DNA from: Acidobacteriaceae bacterium
Lineage (GTDB): Bacteria; Acidobacteriota; Terriglobia; Terriglobales; Acidobacteriaceae
Length of the DNA stretch: 64,000 bases
NCBI GenBank assembly: GCA_030041515.1
Contig: JASHNS010000031.1
Location: forward strand, 36,792 to 100,791
Direction: 5' to 3'
In this document: positions 41,691 through 50,522 of the stretch, piece after piece
Numbering within the stretch: the first letter of the stretch is position 1
Layout: every line of letters starts with the position of its first letter
The notes under the pieces: generated by a model
What the model saw: the letters and a program-made list of their open reading frames with translations, nothing else
What the model was told of the DNA's origin: nothing
The model's database searches: none
Translations under genes and position numbers: made by a program

Positions 41691-43550
41691 ATGGACGTGT
41701 ACAAGCTCGTGAAAGATATCCGAAAGGCCGCAGCGCTGATGGTGGCGCTGGCCGGGGGGGCAAGCCTCTGCGCTCAGGCGCCGCAACCGGCTGGCAGCAC
41801 GAACATTGCGAACTTGCCTTCCGCGCCCCCGGCCGTGACCAAGTTCTTTCCCCTCAGCCAGATCCACCGTGGCCTGCAAGGCGTTGCTTACACAGTTTTC
41901 GAGGGGACGAATCCGGAGCCGATGGGCGTGGAGATCCTTGGCCTGCTGCACAATGCCATCGGTCCGCGTCAAGATATGATCCTCGCGCGGCTGGAGGGGC
42001 CGAAGCCCGACTACACCGGGGTGGTGGCGGGCATGAGCGGCAGTCCGGTCTATATCAACGGCGAACTGGTGGGCGCGCTCTCGTACCGGATTGGCATGTT
42101 CAGCAAGGAGCCCATCGCCGGGATCACGCCCATCCAGCAGATGCTGGGGGTGGAAAACCAGCCGGCCGGCCCTGCTGAAGAGATTGCAGCGGCCCCAGTG
42201 CCGGCACCTGAGCCCGCTTCGGCAGCGGTTGCCGCGCCGGATGCGGCCATGCCGCTGATGCAGCCGATTGAGACGCCGCTGATCTTCAGCGGCTTCAGTC
42301 CGCAGGCGCTGCAGTTCTGGAAGGAACACGCGCCGGCCGGACTGATGCCGGTCGAGGGCATTGGCGGGTCGGAAAGCGGCGACGCACAGCCCGGACCGCT
42401 GCGGCCCGGGGACGCCGTGAGCGCCGTGCTGGTGCGTGGGGATCTGGACATTGCCGCCACCTGCACAGTCACCTACGTCGATCCGCACCGGATGCTGGCG
42501 TGCGGGCATCCGATCACGCAGTTCGGGCCGGTTTCGATGCCGATGACCAAGGCAGACGTGCTCGCGACGCTGCCTTCGCCCTACGACGCGTTCAAGATTA
42601 TCAACACCACGCAGACGATCGGCTCCATCACGGAGGACCGGCAGTCGGCGATCATGGGTGTCTTCGGCCGGACGGCCCGGATGATCCCGGTCACTCTGCA
42701 CGTGACCAGCGACGGAGTCGCGGCCGGGCAACCGGCGCAGCACGAGACGCTGCATTTCCAGGTGATCGACCAACCGCAGATTACGCCGACGGCGGTGATG
42801 GTCGCGGTGTATCAGGGGCTCATGGAGGAGAACGGCTATTCCGCGCTGACCAGCTACCGGCTTGAAGGCACCGTGCGCCTGGACGGCTACCCCTCGGTGA
42901 AGCTGAACAGTCTGGTCGCGCCGACAGATTCGATTCCGGCGAACCTGCAAACGGCGCTGGAACTGGGATTGCGCTTTGCCCGCCTGTACACGAACGCCTC
43001 GCGGCGCACACCGATCGAGAGTGTGGATCTGGAAGTGGCGGCGATTCCCCGCCGGCTCACCGCCGAGATTGAAAGCGCGCAGGTGAGCCGCAAAGAGGTG
43101 CATGCCGGGGACACCATCACGGTGAATGCGACGGTGCTGCCCTGGCATGGCGAGCCGCGCAATATCAGGGTGCCTGTCACCCTGCCCGCGAATTTGCCGC
43201 CCGGTCCGGTGCGACTGCTGGTGAGCGACGGCCCCACGCTCGACCGCCTGATGCAGCCGCCGATGCCCGGAGCGCAGCCGCTGGATATGAGCGCCACGAT
43301 CGCGCAGATGAACAGCACGCATCCGAGCGATCAGCTGTACGTGACGTTGCTGGCGCCGGAGGCTCAGGCGGCTGTGGAGGGGCACACGCTGTCAGCGATT
43401 CCGCTTTCGCTGGCCAACGTGCTGCAACCCATGCAGCAGAATCGGAGCCTGCAGCTCAACGGAGAGTCGGCGGTGCCCATGGCTTCCCTGCCGATGAACG
43501 CCGTGGTGAGCGGACTACAGGTGGTGACGCTGCACGTGGAGGAGCAGTAG
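41691..43550 (+). CDS. Secreted SpoIVB/S55-type peptidase-like protein with permuted motifs
   Basis: The 619-residue protein has a signal-type N-terminus (about 10-28). The S55 region carries GVAYTVFEGTNPEPMGVEILG, the serine motif VVAGMSGSPVYINGEL (Ser116/Ser118), a Pro/Ala-rich linker, and a CGHPITQFGPVSMPMTK block with His273. A DRQSAIMGVFG segment and beta-rich C-terminal domains follow. In Bacillus SpoIVB the catalytic His precedes the GMSGSP serine; here the order is reversed, as I recall for the acidobacterial family. The substrate is unknown. It is divergent from the VWA gene, with 70 bases between starts. Confidence 0.82.
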   Translation: MDVYKLVKDIRKAAALMVALAGGASLCAQAPQPAGSTNIANLPSAPPAVTKFFPLSQIHRGLQGVAYTVFEGTNPEPMGVEILGLLHNAIGPRQDMILARLEGPKPDYTGVVAGMSGSPVYINGELVGALSYRIGMFSKEPIAGITPIQQMLGVENQPAGPAEEIAAAPVPAPEPASAAVAAPDAAMPLMQPIETPLIFSGFSPQALQFWKEHAPAGLMPVEGIGGSESGDAQPGPLRPGDAVSAVLVRGDLDIAATCTVTYVDPHRMLACGHPITQFGPVSMPMTKADVLATLPSPYDAFKIINTTQTIGSITEDRQSAIMGVFGRTARMIPVTLHVTSDGVAAGQPAQHETLHFQVIDQPQITPTAVMVAVYQGLMEENGYSALTSYRLEGTVRLDGYPSVKLNSLVAPTDSIPANLQTALELGLRFARLYTNASRRTPIESVDLEVAAIPRRLTAEIESAQVSRKEVHAGDTITVNATVLPWHGEPRNIRVPVTLPANLPPGPVRLLVSDGPTLDRLMQPPMPGAQPLDMSATIAQMNSTHPSDQLYVTLLAPEAQAAVEGHTLSAIPLSLANVLQPMQQNRSLQLNGESAVPMASLPMNAVVSGLQVVTLHVEEQ

Positions 43551-43647
43551 GCTGCCTGACGGCCGGGCGCGTGCCGAACCTGGGTCGACTTTGCTGGCGT
43601 AAGATAAAAACTCTTCAAAATCCTACTACTTCTGCCGAGGTGATCTC

Positions 43648-44655
43648 ATGCCAGCGATTCAGGGGTATGCCGTTCATGCCGCCGGCGCGGAACTGCTGCC
43701 TCTCCGGTACGATCGGGGCGACCTTCTGCCCCAGGACGTCGAGGTCAGCATCTCTCACTGCGGCGTCTGCCACAGCGATCTGAGCCTGATTGACAACGAT
43801 TGGGGCCTGAGCCAATACCCCTTTATTCCCGGCCACGAAATTGTGGGTACGGTGACGGAAGTCGGCAGCGCAGTCCGGCATCTGGCGGCGGGCGATCGAG
43901 TGGGCATCGGCTGGCAGGCCGACAGCTGCGGAATCTGCGAGTGGTGCCGCAAGGGCGAGGAGAACCTGTGCGCGCAGGCCCAGCCAACCTGCGTGGGCCG
44001 GCACGGAGGTTATGCGGAAGCGGTGCGCGTGAACGCCCGCTTCGCCGTGAAGCTGCCCGAGGCTCTGGACAGCCAGACGACGGCGCCGCTGCTCTGCGCC
44101 GGGATTACCGTGTACCAGCCGCTGCGCTGCGCCGGGGTGAATCCGTCCTCGCGCGTGGGCGTGATCGGGATTGGCGGCCTCGGCCACCTGGCCCTGCAGT
44201 TTGCGCGCGCCTTCGGAGCAGAAGTCACGGCGTTCTCCACCTCGGTGGACAAGGAAGCGGAGGCGCTGGAGCTGGGCGCGCAACGCTTCGTCCACTCGCG
44301 CGAAAGCAAGGCGATGAAGGCAGTGGAAGGGACCCAGGATCTCATCATCTCCACTGTCAATGCAGCGCAGGAATGGAATGCATACGTGAGCGCGCTGCGT
44401 CCGCAGGGCACGCTCTGCCTGGTGGGCGTGCCTCCGAAGCCCGTTTCTGTCGAGGCTTTCCCTCTGATAGCCGGGGCGCGCTGCGTGTGCGGATCGAATA
44501 CGGGAAGCCCGGCGAGGATTGCCGAGATGCTGGACGTGGCGGCGCGGCACGGAATTGGCGCGCGGACGGAGTTGTTCAGGATGGGGGACGCGAATCAGGC
44601 GATCGCCCGCCTGCGCAGGAACACCGTGCACTACCGCGTGGTGCTGGCGAACTGA
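43648..44655 (+). CDS. Zinc-dependent alcohol dehydrogenase, cinnamyl-alcohol-dehydrogenase type
   Basis: This 335-residue medium-chain dehydrogenase has catalytic zinc ligands in ISHCGVCHSDLS and PGHEIVGTV. The structural-zinc cysteines are in CGICEWCRKGEENLC, and the Rossmann motif is VGVIGIGGLGHLALQFARA. The sequence fits the CAD/YahK/AdhC group acting on aldehydes and primary alcohols, probably NADPH-linked. A GAGGTGAT ribosome-binding site lies directly upstream of the ATG. It is monocistronic. Confidence 0.93.
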   Translation: MPAIQGYAVHAAGAELLPLRYDRGDLLPQDVEVSISHCGVCHSDLSLIDNDWGLSQYPFIPGHEIVGTVTEVGSAVRHLAAGDRVGIGWQADSCGICEWCRKGEENLCAQAQPTCVGRHGGYAEAVRVNARFAVKLPEALDSQTTAPLLCAGITVYQPLRCAGVNPSSRVGVIGIGGLGHLALQFARAFGAEVTAFSTSVDKEAEALELGAQRFVHSRESKAMKAVEGTQDLIISTVNAAQEWNAYVSALRPQGTLCLVGVPPKPVSVEAFPLIAGARCVCGSNTGSPARIAEMLDVAARHGIGARTELFRMGDANQAIARLRRNTVHYRVVLAN

Positions 44656-44660
44656 CGGCC

Positions 44661-44927
44661 TTACCGCGAGAGATGCAGTTCGGTCAGGCGGCTCTCGTCG
44701 GGATCGTGCTTCGTGCTGGCCGATTCCAGGGCGAAGACCTGAAACACGAGGATCCCGGTAAAGCTAAGCGCCATGCCTCCGCAGAAGTCCGCGAGGGAAG
44801 AACGGTGAAATTCGCCGCCGACGAAGGCTCCGGCCACGGCAAGGAATGCCATGACCGCCAGCCCGCGAATGCCGATGAGAGGGTTACCCGAACACGCAGC
44901 GTGCCAGAGCGCGGAGAGCCGTTTCAT
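44661..44927 (-). CDS. Small two-helix membrane protein, function unknown
   Basis: The 88-residue protein has hydrophobic helices at about residues 20-38 (IRGLAVMAFLAVAGAFVGG) and 48-67 (CGGMALSFTGILVFQVFAL), with a charged C-terminus. No family is recognised. It lies just after the alcohol dehydrogenase gene on the opposite strand and downstream of the M1-like gene on its own strand. Confidence 0.45.
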   Translation of the reverse strand: MKRLSALWHAACSGNPLIGIRGLAVMAFLAVAGAFVGGEFHRSSLADFCGGMALSFTGILVFQVFALESASTKHDPDESRLTELHLSR

Positions 44928-44956
44928 GGCCAGCAGTATACCCGGGAATCGGTCAG

Positions 44957-45016
44957 ATTCTCACCGTCTTTTCGCTGACCGGACCTTCGCTGACCGATTC
45001 TGAGCTGGCCGCCTTT
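44957..45016. repeat. 15-bp tandem repeat array before the M1-like stop
   Basis: Three exact 15-base units at 44972, 44987 and 45002 (TCGCTGACCG or GAGCTGGCCG plus five bases) run into the stop codon (45024-45026) of the minus-strand gene. An inverted, degraded copy precedes them. Same family as 2153-2207 and 48289-48363. Confidence 0.75.
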
Positions 45017-45023
45017 CTGCCCG

Positions 45024-47066
45024 CTAGCTGTTCGGCAGCTTATACGGCGTCTGGATCCAGTGCCGCGCCTCGTTCAGCGCGCCGGCGGTATTGTCGTTGG
45101 TTTGGAGCGCCTCGCGGTACTCGGTGATGGCACGGTCGCGCTGGCCGGTGATGTCGAAGATCTTCCCAATGGCGATATAGCTCCATACCTGCGTCCATTG
45201 GGGCACGCCATCGCCGGCGAGCGCGTCGCGGTAGCCGTTCACGGCAGCCTGGTAGTTGCGCATGGTGAAGAGCAGTTCCCCGATGCGGTAGCTGGCCAGC
45301 GAGCTGTCTGGATTCGCTTTCTTCGCCAGCTGGTATTGCTGGAGCGCTCCGGTGGTATCGCCCTGTGCCGCCAGTTGCTGGCCGCGGAGGATGTAGACCC
45401 GCACCTGCAACTCCGGCGTCTCCTTCAGCACCCAGTCGTTGGGATCGATGACCACCTCGCGTGGGCGGCCGAACGTGTCCACGATGTACTGACTGTCCGT
45501 GCCGACCACGTCGACGCGGCGGTTCACGGTTCTGCCCTCGGTTTCCACCTCCAGATCGATGGGCATGTTCAGGAGTTCCATGTTGTCCTGCACTTCACCG
45601 ATCGTCCTGAAGCCCTTGTTGTTGCCAAGACGATAAACGGCATATTTATCCTGGAACTCCGGCGCGCCGGTTCCGTCCAGCCACTCGGAAAAGAACGGGG
45701 TGAGATTCAGCTGCGACTGCTGCTCGGCGACTTTCTCGAAGTCGCTCGTGCTGATGCCGGTTCCTTTGTACTGGTCGACGGCGGCACGGAGGATTTTGCC
45801 GAAGGTGGCGTCACCGACGATGCCGCGCAGCATATGAAAGACCATGCCGCCCTTTTCGAGGGTCATGGACTGGAACTGAGGGGACCACGGCTGCAGCGTG
45901 CCCACACTGGAGAGCGGGATGGTGTCATAGGCCAGCGCCCCGGCGGAGACGTCCTGGATGGCAGCCTTCAGCGCCCCGGTGCCCTGATCGTCCTCCAGAT
46001 ACATCAGCTCCGCGTAGCGGGACATGCCATTGGTGATCCAGGTGTCATCCAGCGATTGCGGGCTGACCTCGCTGCCCCACCACTGGTGGGCGATGGTGTT
46101 GGCCAGCAGGCGGAACTCGTTTTTGCCGCCGAAATGCGCGGTGGCAATGGCGGCGATCTCCGGCGCCCAGTAGGCGGGAACCGTGTCGTCCGGCAGCTGC
46201 ACCACGTTGAGCTGTGTGGACTGCGGAATGCCGAAGGTGCTGGTGTAGTAAGCGAACTCGCGCAGGGCGGTCTGGCCGAAATCGTTGGCGGCGGCTTTAT
46301 GCGCCGCGTCGGAGTAGATGTGAATGTTGGGCGCGTCGCTGGGCGTGACCTCAACGAATTTTCCGGCGATGATGGTGCCGGGAAAGCCCGGCTTATCCCA
46401 CTTGAACTCCCAGGTCTTTCCTCCCAGCGACGAGACCGGCGCGCCGGAACTGCCGCTGCCGACTACGGTGAAATCCTTCGGTGCGGTCACCTTGATATCT
46501 GCGGTGAAGCGGTCCGTCGTGTAGCCGGTGATCGGGAACCATTCCCCGGCATAAAGCAAATAGGTGATGGGCGCGCCGACGTAGGCGAGCTGGAGACCGG
46601 GAACCGGACCCGCGGCGTCGGCGTTCTCCAGATTGCCGGAATAATGGAAGGTCCACGTGTAGGTCTGGTCTTTCTGGAGCGGCGCAGCGGGTGTGACAAC
46701 GAGGGTCGCGTTCGGGCCGCGGATGCCATTCAGGGCCGTCCCCGAGGCATCGGTGACCTGGCTGACCTGGAGCGCGCCATGCAGGTTGAAGACCGCCGAG
46801 GGCTGGTCGTTGAGCGAGGTGAAGGTGACCTGCGCGGTGGCCGTCAAAGTGTGGTCTTTGGGCTGGATTTGCGCGTCAATGGTGTACGCGGTGACATTCA
46901 GCGTCTGGACGCCGGGAGCGGTCTGCTGAGAGGCGCAGGGAACGGCCGGCAGCAGCGCCGCCGCAACCAGCGCCGCGAGCATCGCAGAGAGCCGGGAGAA
47001 CGGCCGGATCGGGGGAGATTTTCGGCAACCAGCCTGCATAAGGACAGTGCAACCGTGGGTCTTCAT
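45024..47066 (-). CDS. M1-aminopeptidase-like secreted protein lacking the zinc site
   Basis: The 680-residue protein has a signal peptide (about 20-47), an M1-type N-terminal beta domain, an M1 catalytic-domain fold (about 240-460) and a C-terminal TPR-like helical repeat region (about 590-675). The HExxH-x18-E zinc motif is replaced. At the matching place the sequence is Asn323-Thr-Ile-Ala-His327, followed 18 residues later by Asn346 in a TNGMSRYAEL context (WLNEGFA in active members). The GAMEN exopeptidase motif is also absent. The surrounding AHQWWG and the FFSEWLDGTGAP segment are conserved. It is probably not a peptidase. GAGGAA precedes the ATG at 47066, seven bases after lpxB. Confidence 0.82.
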   Translation of the reverse strand: MKTHGCTVLMQAGCRKSPPIRPFSRLSAMLAALVAAALLPAVPCASQQTAPGVQTLNVTAYTIDAQIQPKDHTLTATAQVTFTSLNDQPSAVFNLHGALQVSQVTDASGTALNGIRGPNATLVVTPAAPLQKDQTYTWTFHYSGNLENADAAGPVPGLQLAYVGAPITYLLYAGEWFPITGYTTDRFTADIKVTAPKDFTVVGSGSSGAPVSSLGGKTWEFKWDKPGFPGTIIAGKFVEVTPSDAPNIHIYSDAAHKAAANDFGQTALREFAYYTSTFGIPQSTQLNVVQLPDDTVPAYWAPEIAAIATAHFGGKNEFRLLANTIAHQWWGSEVSPQSLDDTWITNGMSRYAELMYLEDDQGTGALKAAIQDVSAGALAYDTIPLSSVGTLQPWSPQFQSMTLEKGGMVFHMLRGIVGDATFGKILRAAVDQYKGTGISTSDFEKVAEQQSQLNLTPFFSEWLDGTGAPEFQDKYAVYRLGNNKGFRTIGEVQDNMELLNMPIDLEVETEGRTVNRRVDVVGTDSQYIVDTFGRPREVVIDPNDWVLKETPELQVRVYILRGQQLAAQGDTTGALQQYQLAKKANPDSSLASYRIGELLFTMRNYQAAVNGYRDALAGDGVPQWTQVWSYIAIGKIFDITGQRDRAITEYREALQTNDNTAGALNEARHWIQTPYKLPNS

Positions 47067-47073
47067 TCGTTCC

Positions 47074-48279
47074 TCATCCGCCCGTGGGGACCGGGCTTCT
47101 GTGTTCCGCCTGTAGCTGCTCCAGCATCTGGCATGTTATCGCGGCCACCCGGCCGATGGCGCTCTGCTCCGCCCGCAGCATGGCCGCCACCTGTCGCAGG
47201 CTCACCTGCATTTGCCCTCGCGCTTCGTCCTGTTCCAGCAGAGGCCTTAGCTGTGAGACGACTTTCTCCGCAGTAAAGTCACCCTGAATCAGTTCGGGTA
47301 CGATGCGTTTTCCGGCAATCAGGTTCACCATGGCCACGTGGGGCACGTCCACCACCCGTTGGGCTACAGCGTAGCTGAGCGGGGAGACCCGGTAAACCAC
47401 CACGAAGGGATTGCCGATCAGCGCGGCTTCCACTGTAGCCGTGCCGCTGGCCACGATGCTGGCCCGGGCATGGTACAGGGCGGCACGGGCATCGTCGACC
47501 AGGGCGATGCGGGGCGGATGCGGCTGAGCGGCGGCCAACTGACCGATCAGGGCCCGGATGTGGTCCCGCTGGCGGACGGTTAACGTGGGCGCGAGAGGCA
47601 ACAGATATTCATAGTGCCCGCCGAGCATACCCGCCGTCTGGACGATTTCCGGCAAATTCAGCCGGATCTCCTTGCCGCGGCTGCCCGGCAGCAGCCCGAC
47701 CCAGGCTTTGGCGGGATCGACGCCGGCCTGGCGGGCGAACTCCTCGCGGCTGATCCGGGGTAGGTCCAGTTCCGCCAGCGGATGGCCGACGAACTCAGCC
47801 ACGACGCCGTGGTCGTCGTAGAAACGCTCCTCGAAGGGGAAGATGACCAGCATCCGGTCCACGTATCTCTGGACGCTGCGGATGCGGTACTTCTTCCACG
47901 CCCAGAGCTGCGGCGAGACGAAGTAGAGCACCGGCACCCTTTGGCGCTTCAGATGCTTCGCCAGCGAGAGGTTGACGTCGGGGAAATCGATGAGGATGGC
48001 AATGTCCGGCTTTTTCCGAGCGATCGAGGCCCGCAGGCGACGATATTCGCCGTAAATGCGCGGCATGTGGCGAACCACCTCCGTAATCCCCATAACCGCC
48101 ACGTCCTCGGAGCGCACGATGGGGCGAAAGCCAAGCGCCTCCATGCGCCGGCCGCCCAGCCCGAAGAAGTCGGCCTCCGGCACAAGCTTCCGCAGCGCCG
48201 CGATCAGCAGCGTGCCGTAGTGCTCGCCGCTGGCCTCGCCCGCGGAGAGGAAGATTTTCGGCGCGTCGTTCCCTGCCAT
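47074..48279 (-). CDS. lpxB: Lipid-A-disaccharide synthase
   Basis: This 401-residue GT19 enzyme has IFLSAGEASGEHYGTLLI, FFGLGGRRMEALGF and the VLYFVSPQLWAWKKYRI motif. YVDRMLVIFPFEERFYDDHGV, LLPGSRGKEI and ASGTATVEAALIGNPFVVVYR are also present. It joins UDP-2,3-diacylglucosamine and lipid X to form the lipid A disaccharide, which shows an LPS-type outer membrane. Downstream is the M1-like gene and upstream an MsbA-like exporter, so the three probably serve envelope assembly. Confidence 0.96.
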   Translation of the reverse strand: MAGNDAPKIFLSAGEASGEHYGTLLIAALRKLVPEADFFGLGGRRMEALGFRPIVRSEDVAVMGITEVVRHMPRIYGEYRRLRASIARKKPDIAILIDFPDVNLSLAKHLKRQRVPVLYFVSPQLWAWKKYRIRSVQRYVDRMLVIFPFEERFYDDHGVVAEFVGHPLAELDLPRISREEFARQAGVDPAKAWVGLLPGSRGKEIRLNLPEIVQTAGMLGGHYEYLLPLAPTLTVRQRDHIRALIGQLAAAQPHPPRIALVDDARAALYHARASIVASGTATVEAALIGNPFVVVYRVSPLSYAVAQRVVDVPHVAMVNLIAGKRIVPELIQGDFTAEKVVSQLRPLLEQDEARGQMQVSLRQVAAMLRAEQSAIGRVAAITCQMLEQLQAEHRSPVPTGG

Positions 48280-48288
48280 TGTGCTAAC

Positions 48289-48363
48289 TCGCTGACCGGT
48301 TCATCGCTGACCGCATTATCGCTGGCCGCTTCTTAGCTGACCATCTCACCGCTGCCTTTCTCA
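48289..48363. repeat. 15-bp tandem repeat array (5 units) including the exporter stop codon
   Basis: Five contiguous 15-base units start at 48289, 48304, 48319, 48334 and 48349, for example TCGCTGACCGGTTCA and TCGCTGACCGCATTA. The fifth ends exactly at the stop codon of the ABC exporter (48361-48363, minus strand). The array fills the gap to lpxB. Confidence 0.85.
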
Positions 48364-50433
48364 AGCCAGGCTCGGTTCCAGCCCGCTGGCAGGTTCGCCC
48401 AGTTCCTGATCTTTATATTGCAACTGATAGAGCTTCCAGTAGATGCCATGCATCGCCAGCAGCTCCTGGTGCGAGCCCATCTCGCGCAACTGGCCGTGGT
48501 GCATCACCAGAATGGCATCGGCGCGTTGCACCGTGGAGAGACGGTGCGCGATCACAACCGAAGTCCTGCCTTCGACCATCCGCTCCAGCGCGCCGCGGAC
48601 GCGCAGCTCGGTGTCGGTGTCGACGCTGGAGGTCGCTTCGTCGAGGATCAGGATGCCGGGCCGATGCGCCAGCGCGCGGGCGAAGTTGATGAGCTGCTTC
48701 TGCCCGGTGGAGAGCCCGGCGCCGCGTTCGCGCATCGGCTCCTGGTACTGGCCGGGCAGGGTGCGAATGAAATCGTCGACATTCACGTGCTCGGCTGCGA
48801 GCCGCATTTGCTCCTCGTTGATGTGCTCCGTCCCCAGCCGAATGTTGTCGGCAATCGTGCCGCTGAAGAGGAACGGATCCTGCAGCACCACCCCGAAGCG
48901 CTGGCGCAGCTTCGTCAGATCCTGCTCGCGCACATCCACGCCGTCGATCAGGACCTGGCCGCGCTGCACGTCGTAGAAGCGCATCATCAGGCTGGTGATC
49001 GTGGTTTTCCCCGCGCCGGTGTGGCCGACGATCGCCGCCGTCTGCCCCGGCTCAATCGTGAAGGAGACGCCCTTCATCACCCACTCGATGGGCATGGCCG
49101 CAAGGTCGGCGGGACTTGCCGTGGCGACGCGAGCCGTGGTTTCCGGATCGAGCCGCTGATACGTAAAGCAGACGTCGCGGAACTCGATGCGGCCGGAGCT
49201 GTCACCGGGCTTTGGATTCGCAGGCGAAACAATCTCCGGCTCCGTGTCCAGCAGCTTGAAGACGCGCTCGCTGGCGGCCATCGCAGCCTGCAGGATGTTG
49301 TATTTCTCGCTGAGGTCCTGGATGGGCCGGAAGAAGCGCTGCGCGTACTGCATGAAAGCGACGAGAATGCCCAGCGTGACCGTTCCGCGCAGCACCCCGC
49401 CGCCGCCCTGCCAGATGATCAATGCGATGGCGATGGAACTGAGCAGCTCGACGGCCGGATAGTACAGCGCGTACGCCATGATGGCGTCCTTGAAGGCGTC
49501 CAGGTAAGTTTTGTTCACCGCGGAGAAGTCGCGAAACGCTCTTTGCTGGCGGTTGAAAAGCTGCACCAGCGGCATGCCGGAGATGTGCTCCTGCGTGTAG
49601 GAGTTGATCCGGGCGATGGCCGTGCGGATGCGGCGATAGGAGTCGCGCACCGAGTTGCGGAAGATGTGCGTGACCAGCAGAATGAAAGGCAACACGGAAA
49701 AGGCCAGCAGCGCCAGCCACCATTTCATCCGCAGCATGACGAAGACGATGCCGGCCAGCACGAAGACATCCTCGAAGATCGCGAAGACACCGGAGGTAAA
49801 CATTTCGTTCAGCGCGTCCACGTCGGTGGTGAGGCGCGTGACGAGGCGGCCGACCGGATTGCGGTCGTAGAAGCCAATGTGCATGCGCTGCAGATGGCGG
49901 AAGATCTGGCTGCGCAGGTCGAACATCACCTTCTGGCCGGTCCACTGCATCAGCCAGGTCTGCAGCGCTTCGAGACCGTAGCTCAGAAGCAGCGCGCCCA
50001 GCCAGACACCAGCCAGCTCCGAGATGCCATGCCACGCGCCGCCCTGCGCCCAGGGGGTGAGCCAGCGGGCCACCCATGCGTGGTCCTGTGCTCCTTTGGC
50101 CGCCTGCGCTGCCGCGGCCCGCGGCGTCTTCGCCATCGCCGGAGTAAGGTAAAGGTCGACGGCGACCATGGTGAGGTACGGCCCGAGAACGTCCGCGCCC
50201 GCCTTGAGCACGATGGCGACAATCGACGTGATGCACGCCCATTTGTAGGGATAGAGGTAGCGGATCAGCCGGCGCATGAGCCGGCTGTCATACGCCTTGC
50301 CGAGGATGTCGTCTTCCTGCGGCGCGGCGGCCTGGGGCTTCGCGGGGTGCGCGCCGGGTTGGGGCGGAGTGCCGGGCGGAGATGCCGGCTTGCGGGGGTG
50401 GTTCGCCGAAGATGAATCGCCGGAAGCGGGCAT
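48361..50433 (-). CDS. MsbA-like ABC exporter (permease-ATPase fusion)
   Basis: The 690-residue half-transporter has a Pro/Ala-rich N-terminal extension (about 1-45), six transmembrane helices (about 60-400) and a nucleotide-binding domain. That domain carries Walker A GHTGAGKTT, a signature LSTGQKQ (LSGGQ in most), Walker B ILILDEATSS and an H-loop VVIAHRLSTVQ. It dimerises to export a lipid or another hydrophobic molecule. Adjacency to lpxB suggests lipid A flipping (MsbA role), although general multidrug exporters of this type are similar. A 15-bp array supplies its stop. Confidence 0.9.
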   Translation of the reverse strand: MPASGDSSSANHPRKPASPPGTPPQPGAHPAKPQAAAPQEDDILGKAYDSRLMRRLIRYLYPYKWACITSIVAIVLKAGADVLGPYLTMVAVDLYLTPAMAKTPRAAAAQAAKGAQDHAWVARWLTPWAQGGAWHGISELAGVWLGALLLSYGLEALQTWLMQWTGQKVMFDLRSQIFRHLQRMHIGFYDRNPVGRLVTRLTTDVDALNEMFTSGVFAIFEDVFVLAGIVFVMLRMKWWLALLAFSVLPFILLVTHIFRNSVRDSYRRIRTAIARINSYTQEHISGMPLVQLFNRQQRAFRDFSAVNKTYLDAFKDAIMAYALYYPAVELLSSIAIALIIWQGGGGVLRGTVTLGILVAFMQYAQRFFRPIQDLSEKYNILQAAMAASERVFKLLDTEPEIVSPANPKPGDSSGRIEFRDVCFTYQRLDPETTARVATASPADLAAMPIEWVMKGVSFTIEPGQTAAIVGHTGAGKTTITSLMMRFYDVQRGQVLIDGVDVREQDLTKLRQRFGVVLQDPFLFSGTIADNIRLGTEHINEEQMRLAAEHVNVDDFIRTLPGQYQEPMRERGAGLSTGQKQLINFARALAHRPGILILDEATSSVDTDTELRVRGALERMVEGRTSVVIAHRLSTVQRADAILVMHHGQLREMGSHQELLAMHGIYWKLYQLQYKDQELGEPASGLEPSLA

Positions 50434-50522
50434 CAGTTCTATCTTAGCGGGGCGCGGGGATAGCTCTCAGGCAGCCCCTGTTGCTGCCCGACCGGCGCTG
50501 GCCGATCGCCCCCGGTGGGACA

